64,000 nucleotides of DNA, taken from contig CAWJDY010000026.1 of NCBI GenBank assembly GCA_963841705.1, positions 1 through 64,000 of the forward strand, in the 5' to 3' direction. Under the pieces are notes generated by a model. The model made no database searches. It was not told the origin of the DNA and saw only the letters and a list, made by a program, of their open reading frames with translations. Shown one piece after another: positions 13,588 to 22,649 of this stretch. The DNA comes from VAZQ01 sp963841705 (GTDB lineage Bacteria > Pseudomonadota > Alphaproteobacteria > Rhizobiales > Xanthobacteraceae). Each line of letters starts with the position of its first letter. Positions within the stretch are counted from its first letter, which is position 1. Both the position numbers and the translations under genes were made by a program.

Positions 13588-15738
13588 ATGGCGGAACGTT
13601 CATTCAAGCAGGAGGTGAAGAAGCTTCGCCTCGGAGCCGGGCAGGAGTTTCGGGGCGAAGGAATCCTCGCGGTCACCAAGGCGCTCCTTCAGTCGGGGGT
13701 CTCGTATGTGTCCGGTTATCAGGGCGCGCCGATCTCGCACCTTCTCGACGTGCTCGCCGACGCCGACGACGTGCTCGCTGAGCTCGGCATCCGCTTCGAA
13801 GCCAGCGCCAACGAGGCGGCCGCAGCCGCCGCGCTTGCGGCGTCAATCAATTATCCCTTGCGCGGCGCTGCAACCTTCAAGGCTCCGGTCGGCATCAACG
13901 TCGCCTCCGACGCGCTCGCCAATCTGTCCTCGAGCGGCGTCAACGGCGGCGCGCTGGTCATTGTCGGGGAGGACTACGGCGAAGGCTCCTCCATCATGCA
14001 GGAGCGCAGCCACGCCTTCGCGATGAAATCGCAGATATGGCTCCTCGATCCGCGGCCGAACCTGCCTTCGATCGTGCGCGCGGTGGAGCACGGGTTCGCG
14101 CTGTCCGAGGCATCAAACACGCCGGTCATGCTGGAGCTGCGCATCCGCGCCTGCCACGTCTACGGCAGCTTCGCCGCGCGCGACAACGTGCGCCCGGCGT
14201 TTGGTCTTGCGGATGCGCTCGCCAATCCCGTGCGCGATTCCGACCGCATTGTGCTTCCCCCCGCGAGCTATCGGCAGGAGAAGGAGAAGATCGAGAAGCG
14301 CTGGCCGGCTGCGGTGCGATTCATCCAGGAGCACGCGCTCAACGAGCTGTTCGACGGCGAGGCTGACGACATCGGCATCGTGATGCAGGGCGGCATGTAC
14401 AACACCGCATTGCGCGCTCTGGCAGTGCTGGGGCTGGCCGACGTGTTCGGCGCAAGCCGCATCCCGCTTTACGTTCTCAATGTCACCTATCCCTTGATCG
14501 ATGCCGAGTTCGTGCGCTTCTGCGCAGGCAAGAAGGCGATCCTGATCATCGAGGAGGGCCAGCCGGACTTCATCGAGCAGGCGGTCAACACCATCCTGCG
14601 CCGCGCGGACCTGCAGACGCGAATCGAGGGAAAGAGCGTGTTGCCCATGGCCGGCGAATATACCGGCGGGGTGATGAAGGACGGCATCCGCAAATTCGTC
14701 GCGCGCTACCGCCCCGATCTGCTTGCGCTGCTGCCAGATGCTCCGGCCGCTGCAACGTCCGACGGGCTTGCGCGTGCACGCCAGGCCATAGCCGGCAAGG
14801 TGCATGGACGGCCGCCGTCCTTCTGCACGGGTTGCCCGGAGCGTCCGATCTTTGCCGCCATGAAGCTCGTCGAGCGCGAGCTGGGACCGCATCACGTGAG
14901 CGGGGACATCGGCTGCCATCTGTTCTCCGTGCTGCCGCCCTTCAACATCGGTAATTCGACGATGGGCTACGGCCTCGGCGGCGCCGGGGCGGCCGCGTTC
15001 AATGCGGTGCCGGGCAAGCGCGCCATTGCAATCGTGGGCGACGGCGGGTTCTGGCACAACGGGCTTGCCTCGAGCTTCGGCAATGCCGTCTTCAACAAGA
15101 GCGACAACGTCATGATCGTGGTGGACAACGGCTATGCCGCCGCCACCGGCGGACAGGACGTTCCGTCCTCCGCCTCGGACAACGCCCAGCGCTCGACCAG
15201 GAACCCGATCGAGAAGGCCTTACGCGGGATCGGGGTGAAATGGGTGCACACGGTCACGCGCACCTACGACGTCGCGAAAATGCGCGACCTTCTGAAAGAA
15301 GCGCTCACCACCGCGGTCAAGGGGCCGAAAGTCATCATTGCCCAGTCCGAGTGCATGCTGAACAAGCAACGGCGCGAGCGGCCGCTGATGCAAAAGCGCG
15401 CGCAGGGCGGCGAGCGCGTGGTGCGCGAGCGCTTTGGCGTCGATCCCGATACCTGCACCGGGGATCACTCCTGCATTCGCTTGTCCGGCTGCCCCTCGCT
15501 TACGCTTGCTCCCAATCCCGATCCGCTGCGGCGCGAGCCGGTCACCAAGGTGATCAACTCCTGCGTCGGCTGCGGCCTGTGCGGAGAGGTCGCGCACGCG
15601 GCCGTTCTCTGCCCGTCCTTCTACCGCGCCTCGATCATCGCCAACCCGACGCGCTGGGACAGGCTGAAGGAGAAGATCCGCAGCGCCGTCATCGGCGCGC
15701 TGCAACGCCGCCTGGAACCCGCCCCCGCAGGAGCTTGA
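13588..15738 (+). CDS. iorA: Indolepyruvate:ferredoxin oxidoreductase alpha subunit
   Basis: A 716-residue thiamine-diphosphate enzyme subunit of the IorA family. The N-terminal pyrimidine-binding domain has GYQGAPISHLLDVLADADD, with FEASANEAAAAAALAAS supplying the activating Glu. A middle domain follows, then a TPP-binding domain with GDIGCHLFSVLPPFN and GDGGFWHNGLASS ending in VVDNGYAAATGGQD. A C-terminal ferredoxin domain (about 615-700) has Cys-rich runs CTGDHSCIRLSGCPS and SCVGCGLCGEVAHAAVLC. It oxidatively decarboxylates aryl-pyruvates to aryl-acetyl-CoA, passing electrons to ferredoxin. iorB follows after a 269-bp gap filled by repeat E2. Its substrate could be indolepyruvate or phenylpyruvate. 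Confidence 0.9.
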   Translation: MAERSFKQEVKKLRLGAGQEFRGEGILAVTKALLQSGVSYVSGYQGAPISHLLDVLADADDVLAELGIRFEASANEAAAAAALAASINYPLRGAATFKAPVGINVASDALANLSSSGVNGGALVIVGEDYGEGSSIMQERSHAFAMKSQIWLLDPRPNLPSIVRAVEHGFALSEASNTPVMLELRIRACHVYGSFAARDNVRPAFGLADALANPVRDSDRIVLPPASYRQEKEKIEKRWPAAVRFIQEHALNELFDGEADDIGIVMQGGMYNTALRALAVLGLADVFGASRIPLYVLNVTYPLIDAEFVRFCAGKKAILIIEEGQPDFIEQAVNTILRRADLQTRIEGKSVLPMAGEYTGGVMKDGIRKFVARYRPDLLALLPDAPAAATSDGLARARQAIAGKVHGRPPSFCTGCPERPIFAAMKLVERELGPHHVSGDIGCHLFSVLPPFNIGNSTMGYGLGGAGAAAFNAVPGKRAIAIVGDGGFWHNGLASSFGNAVFNKSDNVMIVVDNGYAAATGGQDVPSSASDNAQRSTRNPIEKALRGIGVKWVHTVTRTYDVAKMRDLLKEALTTAVKGPKVIIAQSECMLNKQRRERPLMQKRAQGGERVVRERFGVDPDTCTGDHSCIRLSGCPSLTLAPNPDPLRREPVTKVINSCVGCGLCGEVAHAAVLCPSFYRASIIANPTRWDRLKEKIRSAVIGALQRRLEPAPAGA

Positions 15739-15776
15739 GCTGCGTGATGACCAACGCGCAAGCAGCGAGCTCGGTC

Positions 15777-15989
15777 ATACCTCCCCCTGAAAGGGGGAGA
15801 GCCTGCCCCGGACTTGATCCGGGGTCGACAAGATTTGCCCCGGCCTTGCGCCGGGGCAAATCCTGTCGGGTGGGGGTCCGGCACCCGGCGCTGGCATTTG
15901 CCGATCATCGTGACCGCGAGTTGACCCCCACCCGGCTCGCCCCGACCAAGTCGGGGCTCGCCGACCTCCCCCTTTCAGGGGGAGGTATT
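15777..15989. repeat. Repeat family E, second full copy
   Basis: It begins TACCTCCCCCTGAAAGGGGG and ends CCCCCTTTCAGGGGGAGGTA, with the same nested palindromes as 4175-4359 plus an extra CCGGACTTGATCCGG module. It fills the iorA-iorB gap. Confidence 0.85.
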
Positions 15990-16007
15990 GCGCGGCTGGT
16001 CTGACCG

Positions 16008-18071
16008 ATGGACGCGCAGGTCACCGGCGTGCGGCCGATCACCATTGCGATCGTCGCGCTGGGCGGCGAAGGGGGCGGCGTGCTTGCGGACTGGATCGTC
16101 GACGTTGCGCAGCATGCCGGCTTTCTCGCGCAGGCGACCTCGGTTCCCGGCGTGGCGCAACGCACCGGCGCAACGGTCTACTACGTCGAGCTGTTCCCCA
16201 AGGCGGCGGCGCAAGCGGCGGGCCGCGAGCCCGTGCTTGGGCTTCTCCCCATGCCGGGAGACGTCGACGTGGTGCTGGCCTCGGAGCTGATGGAAGCCGC
16301 CCGCGCGGTGGAACGCGGTTTCGTCACGCCTGAACGCACCCTGCTCATCGCCTCGACCCACCGCGTCTTTGCCATGACGGAAAAGATCGCGCTGGCCGAC
16401 GGGCGCGCCAATTCGGCGGCGCTGCTGTCCGCCTGCCGCACCGCTGCGCGGCAGCTCGTCGCGTTCGACATGGCGGCACTGGCCGATGCCAGCGGCAGCG
16501 TCGTGAGCGCCGTCCTGTTCGGGGCGCTCGCGGGGAGCGACGCTCTGCCGGTGCAGCGCACCGCCTTCGAGGCCGCGATCCGGCGCGGCGGGGTCGGCGT
16601 CAACAGCAGCCTCGCCGCATTCGCCGCCGCCTTCGAGGCGGCCCAAAGCGGCGAGGCAGTGGAGCCAGCAGCGCCAACTCAGACTATTGCCGTTGATGAC
16701 AAGTCCTCTCCTGTCCGCGAGTTGGCTCTGCGCGAGTACGGCGCAGATGCACGTGAGATTGTTGTCGCCGCGCTCGAACGCGTTATCGACTATCAGGACG
16801 CGGATTACGGCAGCGATTTCCTCGCACGGTTGTCGCGATTTAAGGAGATCGAGCAGCAGCACGGCGACGGCTCGGGCCAACTCGTTGCCGAGGTGGCGCG
16901 CCAGCTGGCGCTGGCCATGAGCTACGAGGACATCATCCGCGTGGCCGAGCTCAAGATCCGCCCGAGCCGCTTTGTCCGCGTGCGCAAGGAAGTGCAGGGC
17001 GCTCCCGATCAGATCCTGGAGATCGCGGAGTTCTTTCATCCGCGGGTGCAGGAGATCGCGGACACCCTGCCCGCCGCCGCCGGGGATTGGCTCCTGCGCA
17101 CGCCCTGGGCGCGGGCGTTGATCGAGCCCTTGCTGCGCAAGGGCAAGATCGTGAAGACGACATCGCTGCGCGGGTTCCTGCTGCTCTATGGCTTGGCCAA
17201 GCTCAAACCGCTGCGCCGCGGCTCGCTGCGCTTTTCGCGCGAGCAGGAGAGCATTGCGCGGTGGCTCGACCGTGTTGCCGAAACTGCGCTCGCCGATTAT
17301 GCGCTCGCGCTCGAGCTTGCGCGCATGCGCACCCTAGTGAAGGGCTACGGCGACACGCTTGAACGCGGCCGTGCCAAATTTGATAAGCTCATGGCCCTCG
17401 TTCCGCGCCTGCGCGGGCGCGGCGATGCTGCAGCGGCGCTCGCAGGGCTCATCAAGGCAGCGCTTGCCGATGAGGAAGGCCGCGCGCTGGAGAAGGCGAT
17501 TGCCGAGCTCAACATGGAGAGAAACGCAATGTCGTATGACCTCGATCAGTTCATTTCCGATTGCCGCTCCATTCTCAAGCGCGACCCCGGACCGGCAGGG
17601 CGCGAGGAGGTGCGCACGCGCCTCGAGCACCTGCTGTCAAACAAGGAGTTCGTTGAGGAGTATTGCGGAGACAATGTGCCGCGCGGGCTCAAGCTCCTCT
17701 ACGAGGACCCCGAGCTGGGGTTTCAGGTCCTCGCCCATATCAACGACAAGGCGCGCGTCTCCCCGCCGCACGACCACGGCGCATCGTGGGCCATCTACGG
17801 CCAGGCCACGCATTACACCGAGATGACGGAATGGGAACGCAAGGACGCCGGCAATGATCCCGGCAACGCCAAGCTCAATCCGGTCAAGAAATACCGATTG
17901 CTGCCGGGGCACGCCGGCATTTATCAGGACGGCAGGATCCACTCGATCGACTATCCCGACCACGCACGCTTCGTGCGCGTCACCGGCACCAACCTGGACA
18001 GGATCCCGCGCGTGAGCTTCGATCTCGCAACCGGCAAGGTCAACCAGATGGCGCCGCAACAGGCAACGTAG
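16008..18071 (+). CDS. iorB: IorB-like beta subunit fused to thiol-dioxygenase-like cupin
   Basis: 687 residues in two parts. Residues 1 to about 507 match the long form of the indolepyruvate oxidoreductase beta subunit: a Rossmann-like gamma domain with IVALGGEGGGVLADWIVD and VPGVAQRTGATVYYVE, then a helical C-terminal region. Residues 508-687 are a complete cupin of about 180 aa like cysteine/3-mercaptopropionate dioxygenases. PPHDHGASWAIYGQ gives two metal His and GRIHSIDYP the third. An ATG at 17529 (Met508) has its own GGAGAG seven bases upstream, so the cupin may also be made alone. The fusion looks like loss of the iorB stop codon. A rhodanese gene follows. Confidence 0.87.
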   Translation: MDAQVTGVRPITIAIVALGGEGGGVLADWIVDVAQHAGFLAQATSVPGVAQRTGATVYYVELFPKAAAQAAGREPVLGLLPMPGDVDVVLASELMEAARAVERGFVTPERTLLIASTHRVFAMTEKIALADGRANSAALLSACRTAARQLVAFDMAALADASGSVVSAVLFGALAGSDALPVQRTAFEAAIRRGGVGVNSSLAAFAAAFEAAQSGEAVEPAAPTQTIAVDDKSSPVRELALREYGADAREIVVAALERVIDYQDADYGSDFLARLSRFKEIEQQHGDGSGQLVAEVARQLALAMSYEDIIRVAELKIRPSRFVRVRKEVQGAPDQILEIAEFFHPRVQEIADTLPAAAGDWLLRTPWARALIEPLLRKGKIVKTTSLRGFLLLYGLAKLKPLRRGSLRFSREQESIARWLDRVAETALADYALALELARMRTLVKGYGDTLERGRAKFDKLMALVPRLRGRGDAAAALAGLIKAALADEEGRALEKAIAELNMERNAMSYDLDQFISDCRSILKRDPGPAGREEVRTRLEHLLSNKEFVEEYCGDNVPRGLKLLYEDPELGFQVLAHINDKARVSPPHDHGASWAIYGQATHYTEMTEWERKDAGNDPGNAKLNPVKKYRLLPGHAGIYQDGRIHSIDYPDHARFVRVTGTNLDRIPRVSFDLATGKVNQMAPQQAT
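17516..17531 (+). promoter_or_regulatory. Internal ribosome site and start codon of the cupin module
   Basis: GGAGAG (17516-17521), seven bases, then ATG (17529-17531) lie in frame inside the iorB fusion. The spacing is ideal. A product starting here would be 180 residues (to 18071), the usual length of stand-alone thiol-dioxygenase-like cupins. Confidence 0.6.
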
Positions 18072-18180
18072 GAAACATGGTCCGTTGGTGTTGACGCACC
18101 AAACGTGCCGCACACGCGGTCTGCTCCCCTCCCCCTTGTGGGCAGCGTAGTGGTGGGTGGCTCGACCGCGGGGCGGACAC

Positions 18181-18340
18181 TGTCATTCCGGCCGAGCGAG
18201 CCGAGCTTCGCTCGGCAAGCGAGAGCCGGAATCCAGTAACCAAAGCCGTTTGGGCATTCACGCCGGCCATGGATTACTGGGTCCCGCCCCCGCGTACGCG
18301 GGGGCCGGAGCCGGGCTCGCTTGGCCGGGACGACAGCCCA
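18181..18340. repeat. Repeat family F, third copy
   Basis: TGTCATTCCGGCCGAGCGAG, GAGAGCCGGAATCCAGTAA and TTACTGGGTCCCG are shared with 6308 and 10391. A CCCCCGCGTACGCGGGGG palindrome is inserted near 18288-18305. The right end again continues into CAGCCCATATGCGATAG, as after copy F2. Confidence 0.85.
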
Positions 18341-18355
18341 TATGCGATAGGCCTG

Positions 18356-18378
18356 CCTTTCAGGGGGAGGTATTGCGG
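18356..18378. repeat. Terminal fragment of repeat family E
   Basis: CCTTTCAGGGGGAGGTATTG matches the right end of 15777-15989. It directly follows repeat F3, so this is a composite of two families. Confidence 0.7.
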
Positions 18379-18447
18379 AGCCTGCGGTGCGGCTGAGTCC
18401 ATATCCGATTGCCCTGCGCTCGTGGGGAGGGTAGGGGGACACAACCG

Positions 18448-20046
18448 ATGGGCATGCCTCACGACTTGCGCCTCGTGGCTCCCTCCGCGGTGCGCGCGAT
18501 GCTCGCCGACGGCGGCGAGCTCGCCTTGATCGATCTGCGCGAGGAGCTGATCTTCTCGCGCGGGCATCTCCTGCACGCGCGCTCGGTTCCGCTCAGCCGA
18601 CTGGAGCTCAGCTTTGCCCGCCTGGTCCCCCGGCTCGACACCCGCATTGTGTTTTGCGATGACGCCGACGGGCTCGCCGCGCGCGCCGCTGATGTCCTTA
18701 CCTCTGCCGGCTACAACAATCTGTCTGCGCTCGCGGGCGGTGTAGCCGCCTGGGCCGAGGCAGGGCTGGAGCTGTTCTCGGGCGTGAACGTGCCGAGCAA
18801 GGCATTCGGCGAGCTCGTTGAGCATGCCTGTGCCACCCCGAGCATCTCCGCCGATGAGCTCGATGAGATGATGCGCGCAGGCCGCGATCTCGTGGTGCTC
18901 GACAGCCGGCCGTTCGACGAGTACCGGCGCGTCTCGATCCCGACCGGCATCGACGTGCCGGGCGCCGAGCTGGTGCTGCGCGTGCGCGACCTCGCGCCGT
19001 CGCCGGAAACCCTGGTCGTGGTCAACTGCGCCGGGCGGACCCGCAGCATCATCGGCGCGCAATCCTTGATCAATGCCGGGGTGCCGAACGCTGTGGTGGC
19101 CCTGCGCAACGGCACCATGGGGTGGACCCTTGCCGGGCATCAGTGCGAGAGCGGGCAGAACCGGCGGGTCCCGAACGTCTCGCCCGCGGCACTGAGCTGG
19201 GCCAAGTCGGCAAGTGAAGCGCTCGCGCAGCGCTTTGGGATTCCCCGTATCGACCGCGAGAAGCTGGAGACATTGCGCGGGGATCACACGCGCACGCTCT
19301 ACCTCCTCGACGTGAGAAATCCGGAAGAATACGAGGCCGGCCATTTTCCCGGAGCGCTCTCGGCGCCGGGAGGACAACTGGTGCAGGCCACGGATCAATA
19401 TGTGGGCACGCTCGGCGCGCGCATCGTGCTCAGCGACGATCTGGAAGTCCGCGCGCTGATGACGGCGTCATGGCTGCGGCAGATGGGATGGAAGGACGTT
19501 TACGTGCTGGCGGAAGCAGGGCACGAGACCGGCCGGCCGGCGCCGCACATCCTGGGCTCTGCCCCGCCGTCGGAGCTGCGCATCGACTGTGCCGAGCTTG
19601 CCGATCTGATAGATCGAAATGGGGCGACCGTCGTCGACCTCTCGCTCAGCCGCGAATATCGCAAGGCGCATATTCCCGGCGCCTGGTTTGCGATCCGCTC
19701 GCGCCTTGCTGCGGCGCTGAAGCAGATACCGCTGCAAGGCACATTGGTGCTCACCTGCGAGGACGGCACGGTTGCAGCGCTCGCGGTACGGGAGGCGGCA
19801 TCGCTGGCGAACGCGCCCACCCGGTATTTGCACGGCGGCAACGCGGCTTGGCGCGCCGCGGGCCATCCGTTGACCGCGGACGACATGCGCATGGCGGACG
19901 AGCCGGTGGATATGTGGCTCAAGCCCTATGAAAGGGGAAATGACACCCAGAACGCCATGCGCGAATATCTCGCCTGGGAGGTAGACCTGCTCTCGCGCAT
20001 CGAGCGCGACGGCTCGGCCGGTTTCGCCCTAGGCGCCGGTGCATAG
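18448..20046 (+). CDS. Four-domain rhodanese (sulfurtransferase)
   Basis: A 532-residue protein made of four rhodanese domains, roughly at 1-110, 130-250, 270-385 and 390-505. The active-site loops read IVFCDDADG (domain 1, Cys), VNCAGRTRS (domain 2, Cys), IVLSDDLEV (domain 3, Cys absent, Ser-Asp instead) and VLTCEDGTV (domain 4, Cys). Rhodaneses carry persulfide sulfur on that Cys. It follows the cupin module of iorB, a pairing seen for thiol dioxygenases and multi-domain rhodaneses, which suggests joint handling of organic thiols or persulfides. ATG 18448 is preferred to the in-frame 18409; ATG 18454 is also possible. No signal peptide is seen, so it should be cytoplasmic. Confidence 0.9.
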   Translation: MGMPHDLRLVAPSAVRAMLADGGELALIDLREELIFSRGHLLHARSVPLSRLELSFARLVPRLDTRIVFCDDADGLAARAADVLTSAGYNNLSALAGGVAAWAEAGLELFSGVNVPSKAFGELVEHACATPSISADELDEMMRAGRDLVVLDSRPFDEYRRVSIPTGIDVPGAELVLRVRDLAPSPETLVVVNCAGRTRSIIGAQSLINAGVPNAVVALRNGTMGWTLAGHQCESGQNRRVPNVSPAALSWAKSASEALAQRFGIPRIDREKLETLRGDHTRTLYLLDVRNPEEYEAGHFPGALSAPGGQLVQATDQYVGTLGARIVLSDDLEVRALMTASWLRQMGWKDVYVLAEAGHETGRPAPHILGSAPPSELRIDCAELADLIDRNGATVVDLSLSREYRKAHIPGAWFAIRSRLAAALKQIPLQGTLVLTCEDGTVAALAVREAASLANAPTRYLHGGNAAWRAAGHPLTADDMRMADEPVDMWLKPYERGNDTQNAMREYLAWEVDLLSRIERDGSAGFALGAGA

Positions 20047-20090
20047 AACCATAACCACAGTCGTAGGGTGGGTTACCGCCATACGTATCA

Positions 20091-20411
20091 CTACGTATCA
20101 CCGCCCTCGTGCGCGGTGCGCTTATGATGCTCATGCAGGAACTTGGCGAGCTGCTCGCGCAGCATCTCATCGCGCTCGCTCTGATGGCCGAGGAGCACTG
20201 CGCGCTCAAACAGTTGCTCCTGCACGGCCTGCGGGAGGTCGGTCCACAGCGCGAGCGCAGCACTGCCCAGAACGCGGCAAAACCGGTCCGTCTGTTCCTG
20301 CTCGGATAGCGCCGCGGTTGCCTTGGCGGCAAAATCCACAGCGCCATCGCGGCCCGTCATCGCCGCGGGATTGCCGGGCATCTCCTTCGAGGCGTCTCTC
20401 GATTGGCTCAT
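20091..20411 (-). CDS. Small hypothetical protein, last gene of minus operon
   Basis: A 106-residue acidic helical protein. The conserved-looking core is DRFCRVLGSAALALWTDLPQ, then AVQEQLFERAVLLGHQSERD and a His-rich end (LAKFLHEHHKRTA). No domain or membrane segment is recognised. It starts 63 bp after the RidA stop on the same strand. It may be co-transcribed with the catabolic genes, but nothing links it to them functionally. Confidence 0.55.
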   Translation of the reverse strand: MSQSRDASKEMPGNPAAMTGRDGAVDFAAKATAALSEQEQTDRFCRVLGSAALALWTDLPQAVQEQLFERAVLLGHQSERDEMLREQLAKFLHEHHKRTAHEGGDT

Positions 20412-20474
20412 TGAGCTCTCACTCCTGGCGCGTGGCCTTAAGCGCCGCTTTGTCGAAAACGTTCGGATACATGC

Positions 20475-20921
20475 TCAAGACGATCCGGGCAAAACTGCGG
20501 TAGCCTCGATCTCGAGCCGCGCCAGTGGCTCGACCAGGCGGGTGATCTCGACCACCGCCATGGCAGGGAAATGCCGGCCCATGACCTCGCGATACGCCGC
20601 TCCCAGCGCGGGAAGATCGGCAAGATATTCCTGGATGTCGCGGACGTACCAAGTGAGCCGGACGATGTGCTGGGGCGCCGCGCCGGCTTCCGCCAGCACC
20701 GCGACAATGTTGGCGAGAGCCTGCTTCATCTGCGGAATGAAGCCGTCGGCCACGCGACCGCTGCTGTCGGCGCCGATCATGCCGCCGACGAACACCATCT
20801 CGCCGCGCGCAAGAATGCCGTTGGCATAGCCTTTCGGCCGCGGCCATCCGGCCGGGTGCAAAAACCGATGGGGACTGCCTGCTTCCCGGCTCGCAGTATC
20901 CGGCACGCTCACCTCCTCCAT
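20475..20921 (-). CDS. RidA-family enamine/imine deaminase
   Basis: A 148-residue YjgF/RidA/UK114 protein. ANGILARGEMVFVGGMIGAD, FIPQMKQALANIVAVLAEAG and HIVRLTWYVRDIQEYLADLP carry the family core, including the Arg in VRD near the active site. RidA proteins hydrolyse reactive enamines and imines. In an anthranilate-CoA pathway the reductase product is a cyclic enamine, so a dedicated deaminase fits. Start choice: ATG 20921 is given; GTG at 20906 has AGGAGG six bases before it and is equally plausible. It lies 42 bp after the CoA ligase stop. Confidence 0.9.
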   Translation of the reverse strand: MEEVSVPDTASREAGSPHRFLHPAGWPRPKGYANGILARGEMVFVGGMIGADSSGRVADGFIPQMKQALANIVAVLAEAGAAPQHIVRLTWYVRDIQEYLADLPALGAAYREVMGRHFPAMAVVEITRLVEPLARLEIEATAVLPGSS

Positions 20922-20963
20922 TCCCACCCTACGCAACAAAAAAACCACCGCGACATGTGGGCA

Positions 20964-22610
20964 CTATGACGCGAGCTTGTGCGAGGGAGCTTCGGCCGCG
21001 ACCCGGCGAAGCTCGAAACGTTGAAGCTTGCCGGTCTGGGTGCGGGGAAGCGTGCTGACATATTCGACCGCGCGCGGATATTTGTAGGGCGCGATGGTCG
21101 CCTTGACGTAATCCTGCAGGGTTTTGGTCAGCGCCGCATCGCCTGCGTATCCGGGCCGCAGGACCACATAGGCCTTGACGATCTGCCCCCGCTCCTCGTG
21201 CGGCGCCCCCACGACGCCGCATTCCGCGACCGCCGGGTGGGCCAGCAGCGCTGCTTCCACTTCCGGGCCGGCGATGTTGTAGCCCGCGGACACGATCATG
21301 TCGTCGGATCGCGCCTGGTACCAGAAGTAACCGTCGGCATCCCTGACATAGGTGTCCCCGGTGATGTTCCAGCCGTTGCGCACGTATTGCTGCTGGCGCT
21401 TGTCGGCGAGGTAGCGACATCCCGTAGGTCCGCGCACGGCGAGCCGCCCGAGCGTCTCGGGCGGGACCTCGGCTCCATTGTCGTCGACGACGCGGGCCTC
21501 GTATCCCTTCACCGGCTTGCCCGTTGCCCCCGGGCGGATCTCGTGTTCCGGCGAGCCGATGAAGATGTGCAGCATCTCGGTGGCGCCGATGCCGTCGAGA
21601 ATTTTGATGCCGGTCGCCGCAAGCCAGGCATCGAAGGTCGCCTTCGGCAACGCTTCCCCCGCCGAGACGCATTTGCGCAGGCTCGCGAGGTTGTGCTCGC
21701 CGAGCTTGGGCAACATTGCACGGTAGGCGGTGGGCGCGGTGAAGGAAACCGTCGCTGCAAATGTCTCGACACCGGCGAGGAGCTCGTCCGGGGCAGCCTT
21801 CTCCAGCAGAATGGTTGCGGCGCCGACGTGCAGAGGAAACAGGACAAGCCCGCCGAGCCCAAAGGTAAAGGCGATTGGCGGCGAGCCGATGAAGCGGTCC
21901 GAGTCCTGCGCGCACAGCACGTGGCGCCCATAGGTGTCGCAAGTCGCGAGCAGGTCGCGGTGGAAATGCATGGTGCCCTTGGGCTCCCCCGTAGTGCCCG
22001 AGGTGAACGCGATGAGGCACACATCGTCGTTCGCCGTATCGCAGGCGTCGAAGCTCTCATATCCCGGCCTTGCCATCAGCGCATCCAGGGCCCTGTCGCT
22101 CTCGCTTCCCCAGTAGACGATGTGCTCGAGCTCGGGTGCCAGCGCGCGCGCCTTCTCCATCTCCTCGGCAAGCCGCACATCGCAGAGGGCAAGGCGAATT
22201 TTTGCCTTTTGCAGGGGGTAGGCGATCTCCTTCGCACGCAGGAGCGGCATGGTCGCGACCACGACCCCGCCGGCCTTGATAACCGCCAGATAGGCGGCGA
22301 CCATCATTGGGCTGTTCGGGCCGCGCAGCAGCACGCGATTGCCGGGCGCGAGGCCGAGGTCGCGCGTGAGCGTGTTGGCAATGCGGTTCACCTGCTCCGT
22401 AACCTGCGCATAGGTCAGCGTCTGTGCCGGGGAGATCAGGCAGGGCCGATCGCCATGACCGCTTTCAACCCACCGATCCAGGAGCTCGACCGTGCAATTG
22501 AGGCGGTCGGGGTATTGCAGCTCCGGCAGCCCAAACAGAAAGTCGGACCACTGGGCGGACGGGGGCAGATTGTCGCGTGCGAAGGTATCGATGTGCGCCG
22601 AGGGAATCAT
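20964..22610 (-). CDS. Aryl-CoA ligase (2-aminobenzoate/benzoate-CoA ligase type)
   Basis: A 548-residue ANL-superfamily adenylate-forming enzyme. The P-loop is IAFTSGTTGEPKGTMHFHRD. GIGATEMLHIFIGSP is the A5 region, GDTYVRDADGYFWYQARSDD holds the ATP ribose Asp and hinge, and PRTQTGKLQR the catalytic Lys. The pattern is closest to benzoate and 2-aminobenzoate CoA ligases. It would activate an aromatic acid with ATP and CoA, feeding the monooxygenase/reductase encoded divergently. It is the fourth gene of the minus-strand operon SDR-MarR-ACAD-ligase-RidA. Confidence 0.92.
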   Translation of the reverse strand: MIPSAHIDTFARDNLPPSAQWSDFLFGLPELQYPDRLNCTVELLDRWVESGHGDRPCLISPAQTLTYAQVTEQVNRIANTLTRDLGLAPGNRVLLRGPNSPMMVAAYLAVIKAGGVVVATMPLLRAKEIAYPLQKAKIRLALCDVRLAEEMEKARALAPELEHIVYWGSESDRALDALMARPGYESFDACDTANDDVCLIAFTSGTTGEPKGTMHFHRDLLATCDTYGRHVLCAQDSDRFIGSPPIAFTFGLGGLVLFPLHVGAATILLEKAAPDELLAGVETFAATVSFTAPTAYRAMLPKLGEHNLASLRKCVSAGEALPKATFDAWLAATGIKILDGIGATEMLHIFIGSPEHEIRPGATGKPVKGYEARVVDDNGAEVPPETLGRLAVRGPTGCRYLADKRQQQYVRNGWNITGDTYVRDADGYFWYQARSDDMIVSAGYNIAGPEVEAALLAHPAVAECGVVGAPHEERGQIVKAYVVLRPGYAGDAALTKTLQDYVKATIAPYKYPRAVEYVSTLPRTQTGKLQRFELRRVAAEAPSHKLAS

Positions 22611-22649
22611 GGCTCTCGATCCTCAATGTATCATTCAGCTGCAAATCTA

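Larger units (their letters stand above)
18072..18447. other. Gap between iorB fusion and rhodanese gene
   Basis: No gene is seen in 376 bases. Repeat F3 (18181-18340) and the family-E end fragment (18356-18378) fill the middle. The rest shows no clear promoter. Confidence 0.55.

Noticed and set aside
14113..15057. A 314-codon minus-strand open frame within iorA
   Set aside because: iorA is intact and well supported on the plus strand; the antisense product has no protein-family features.
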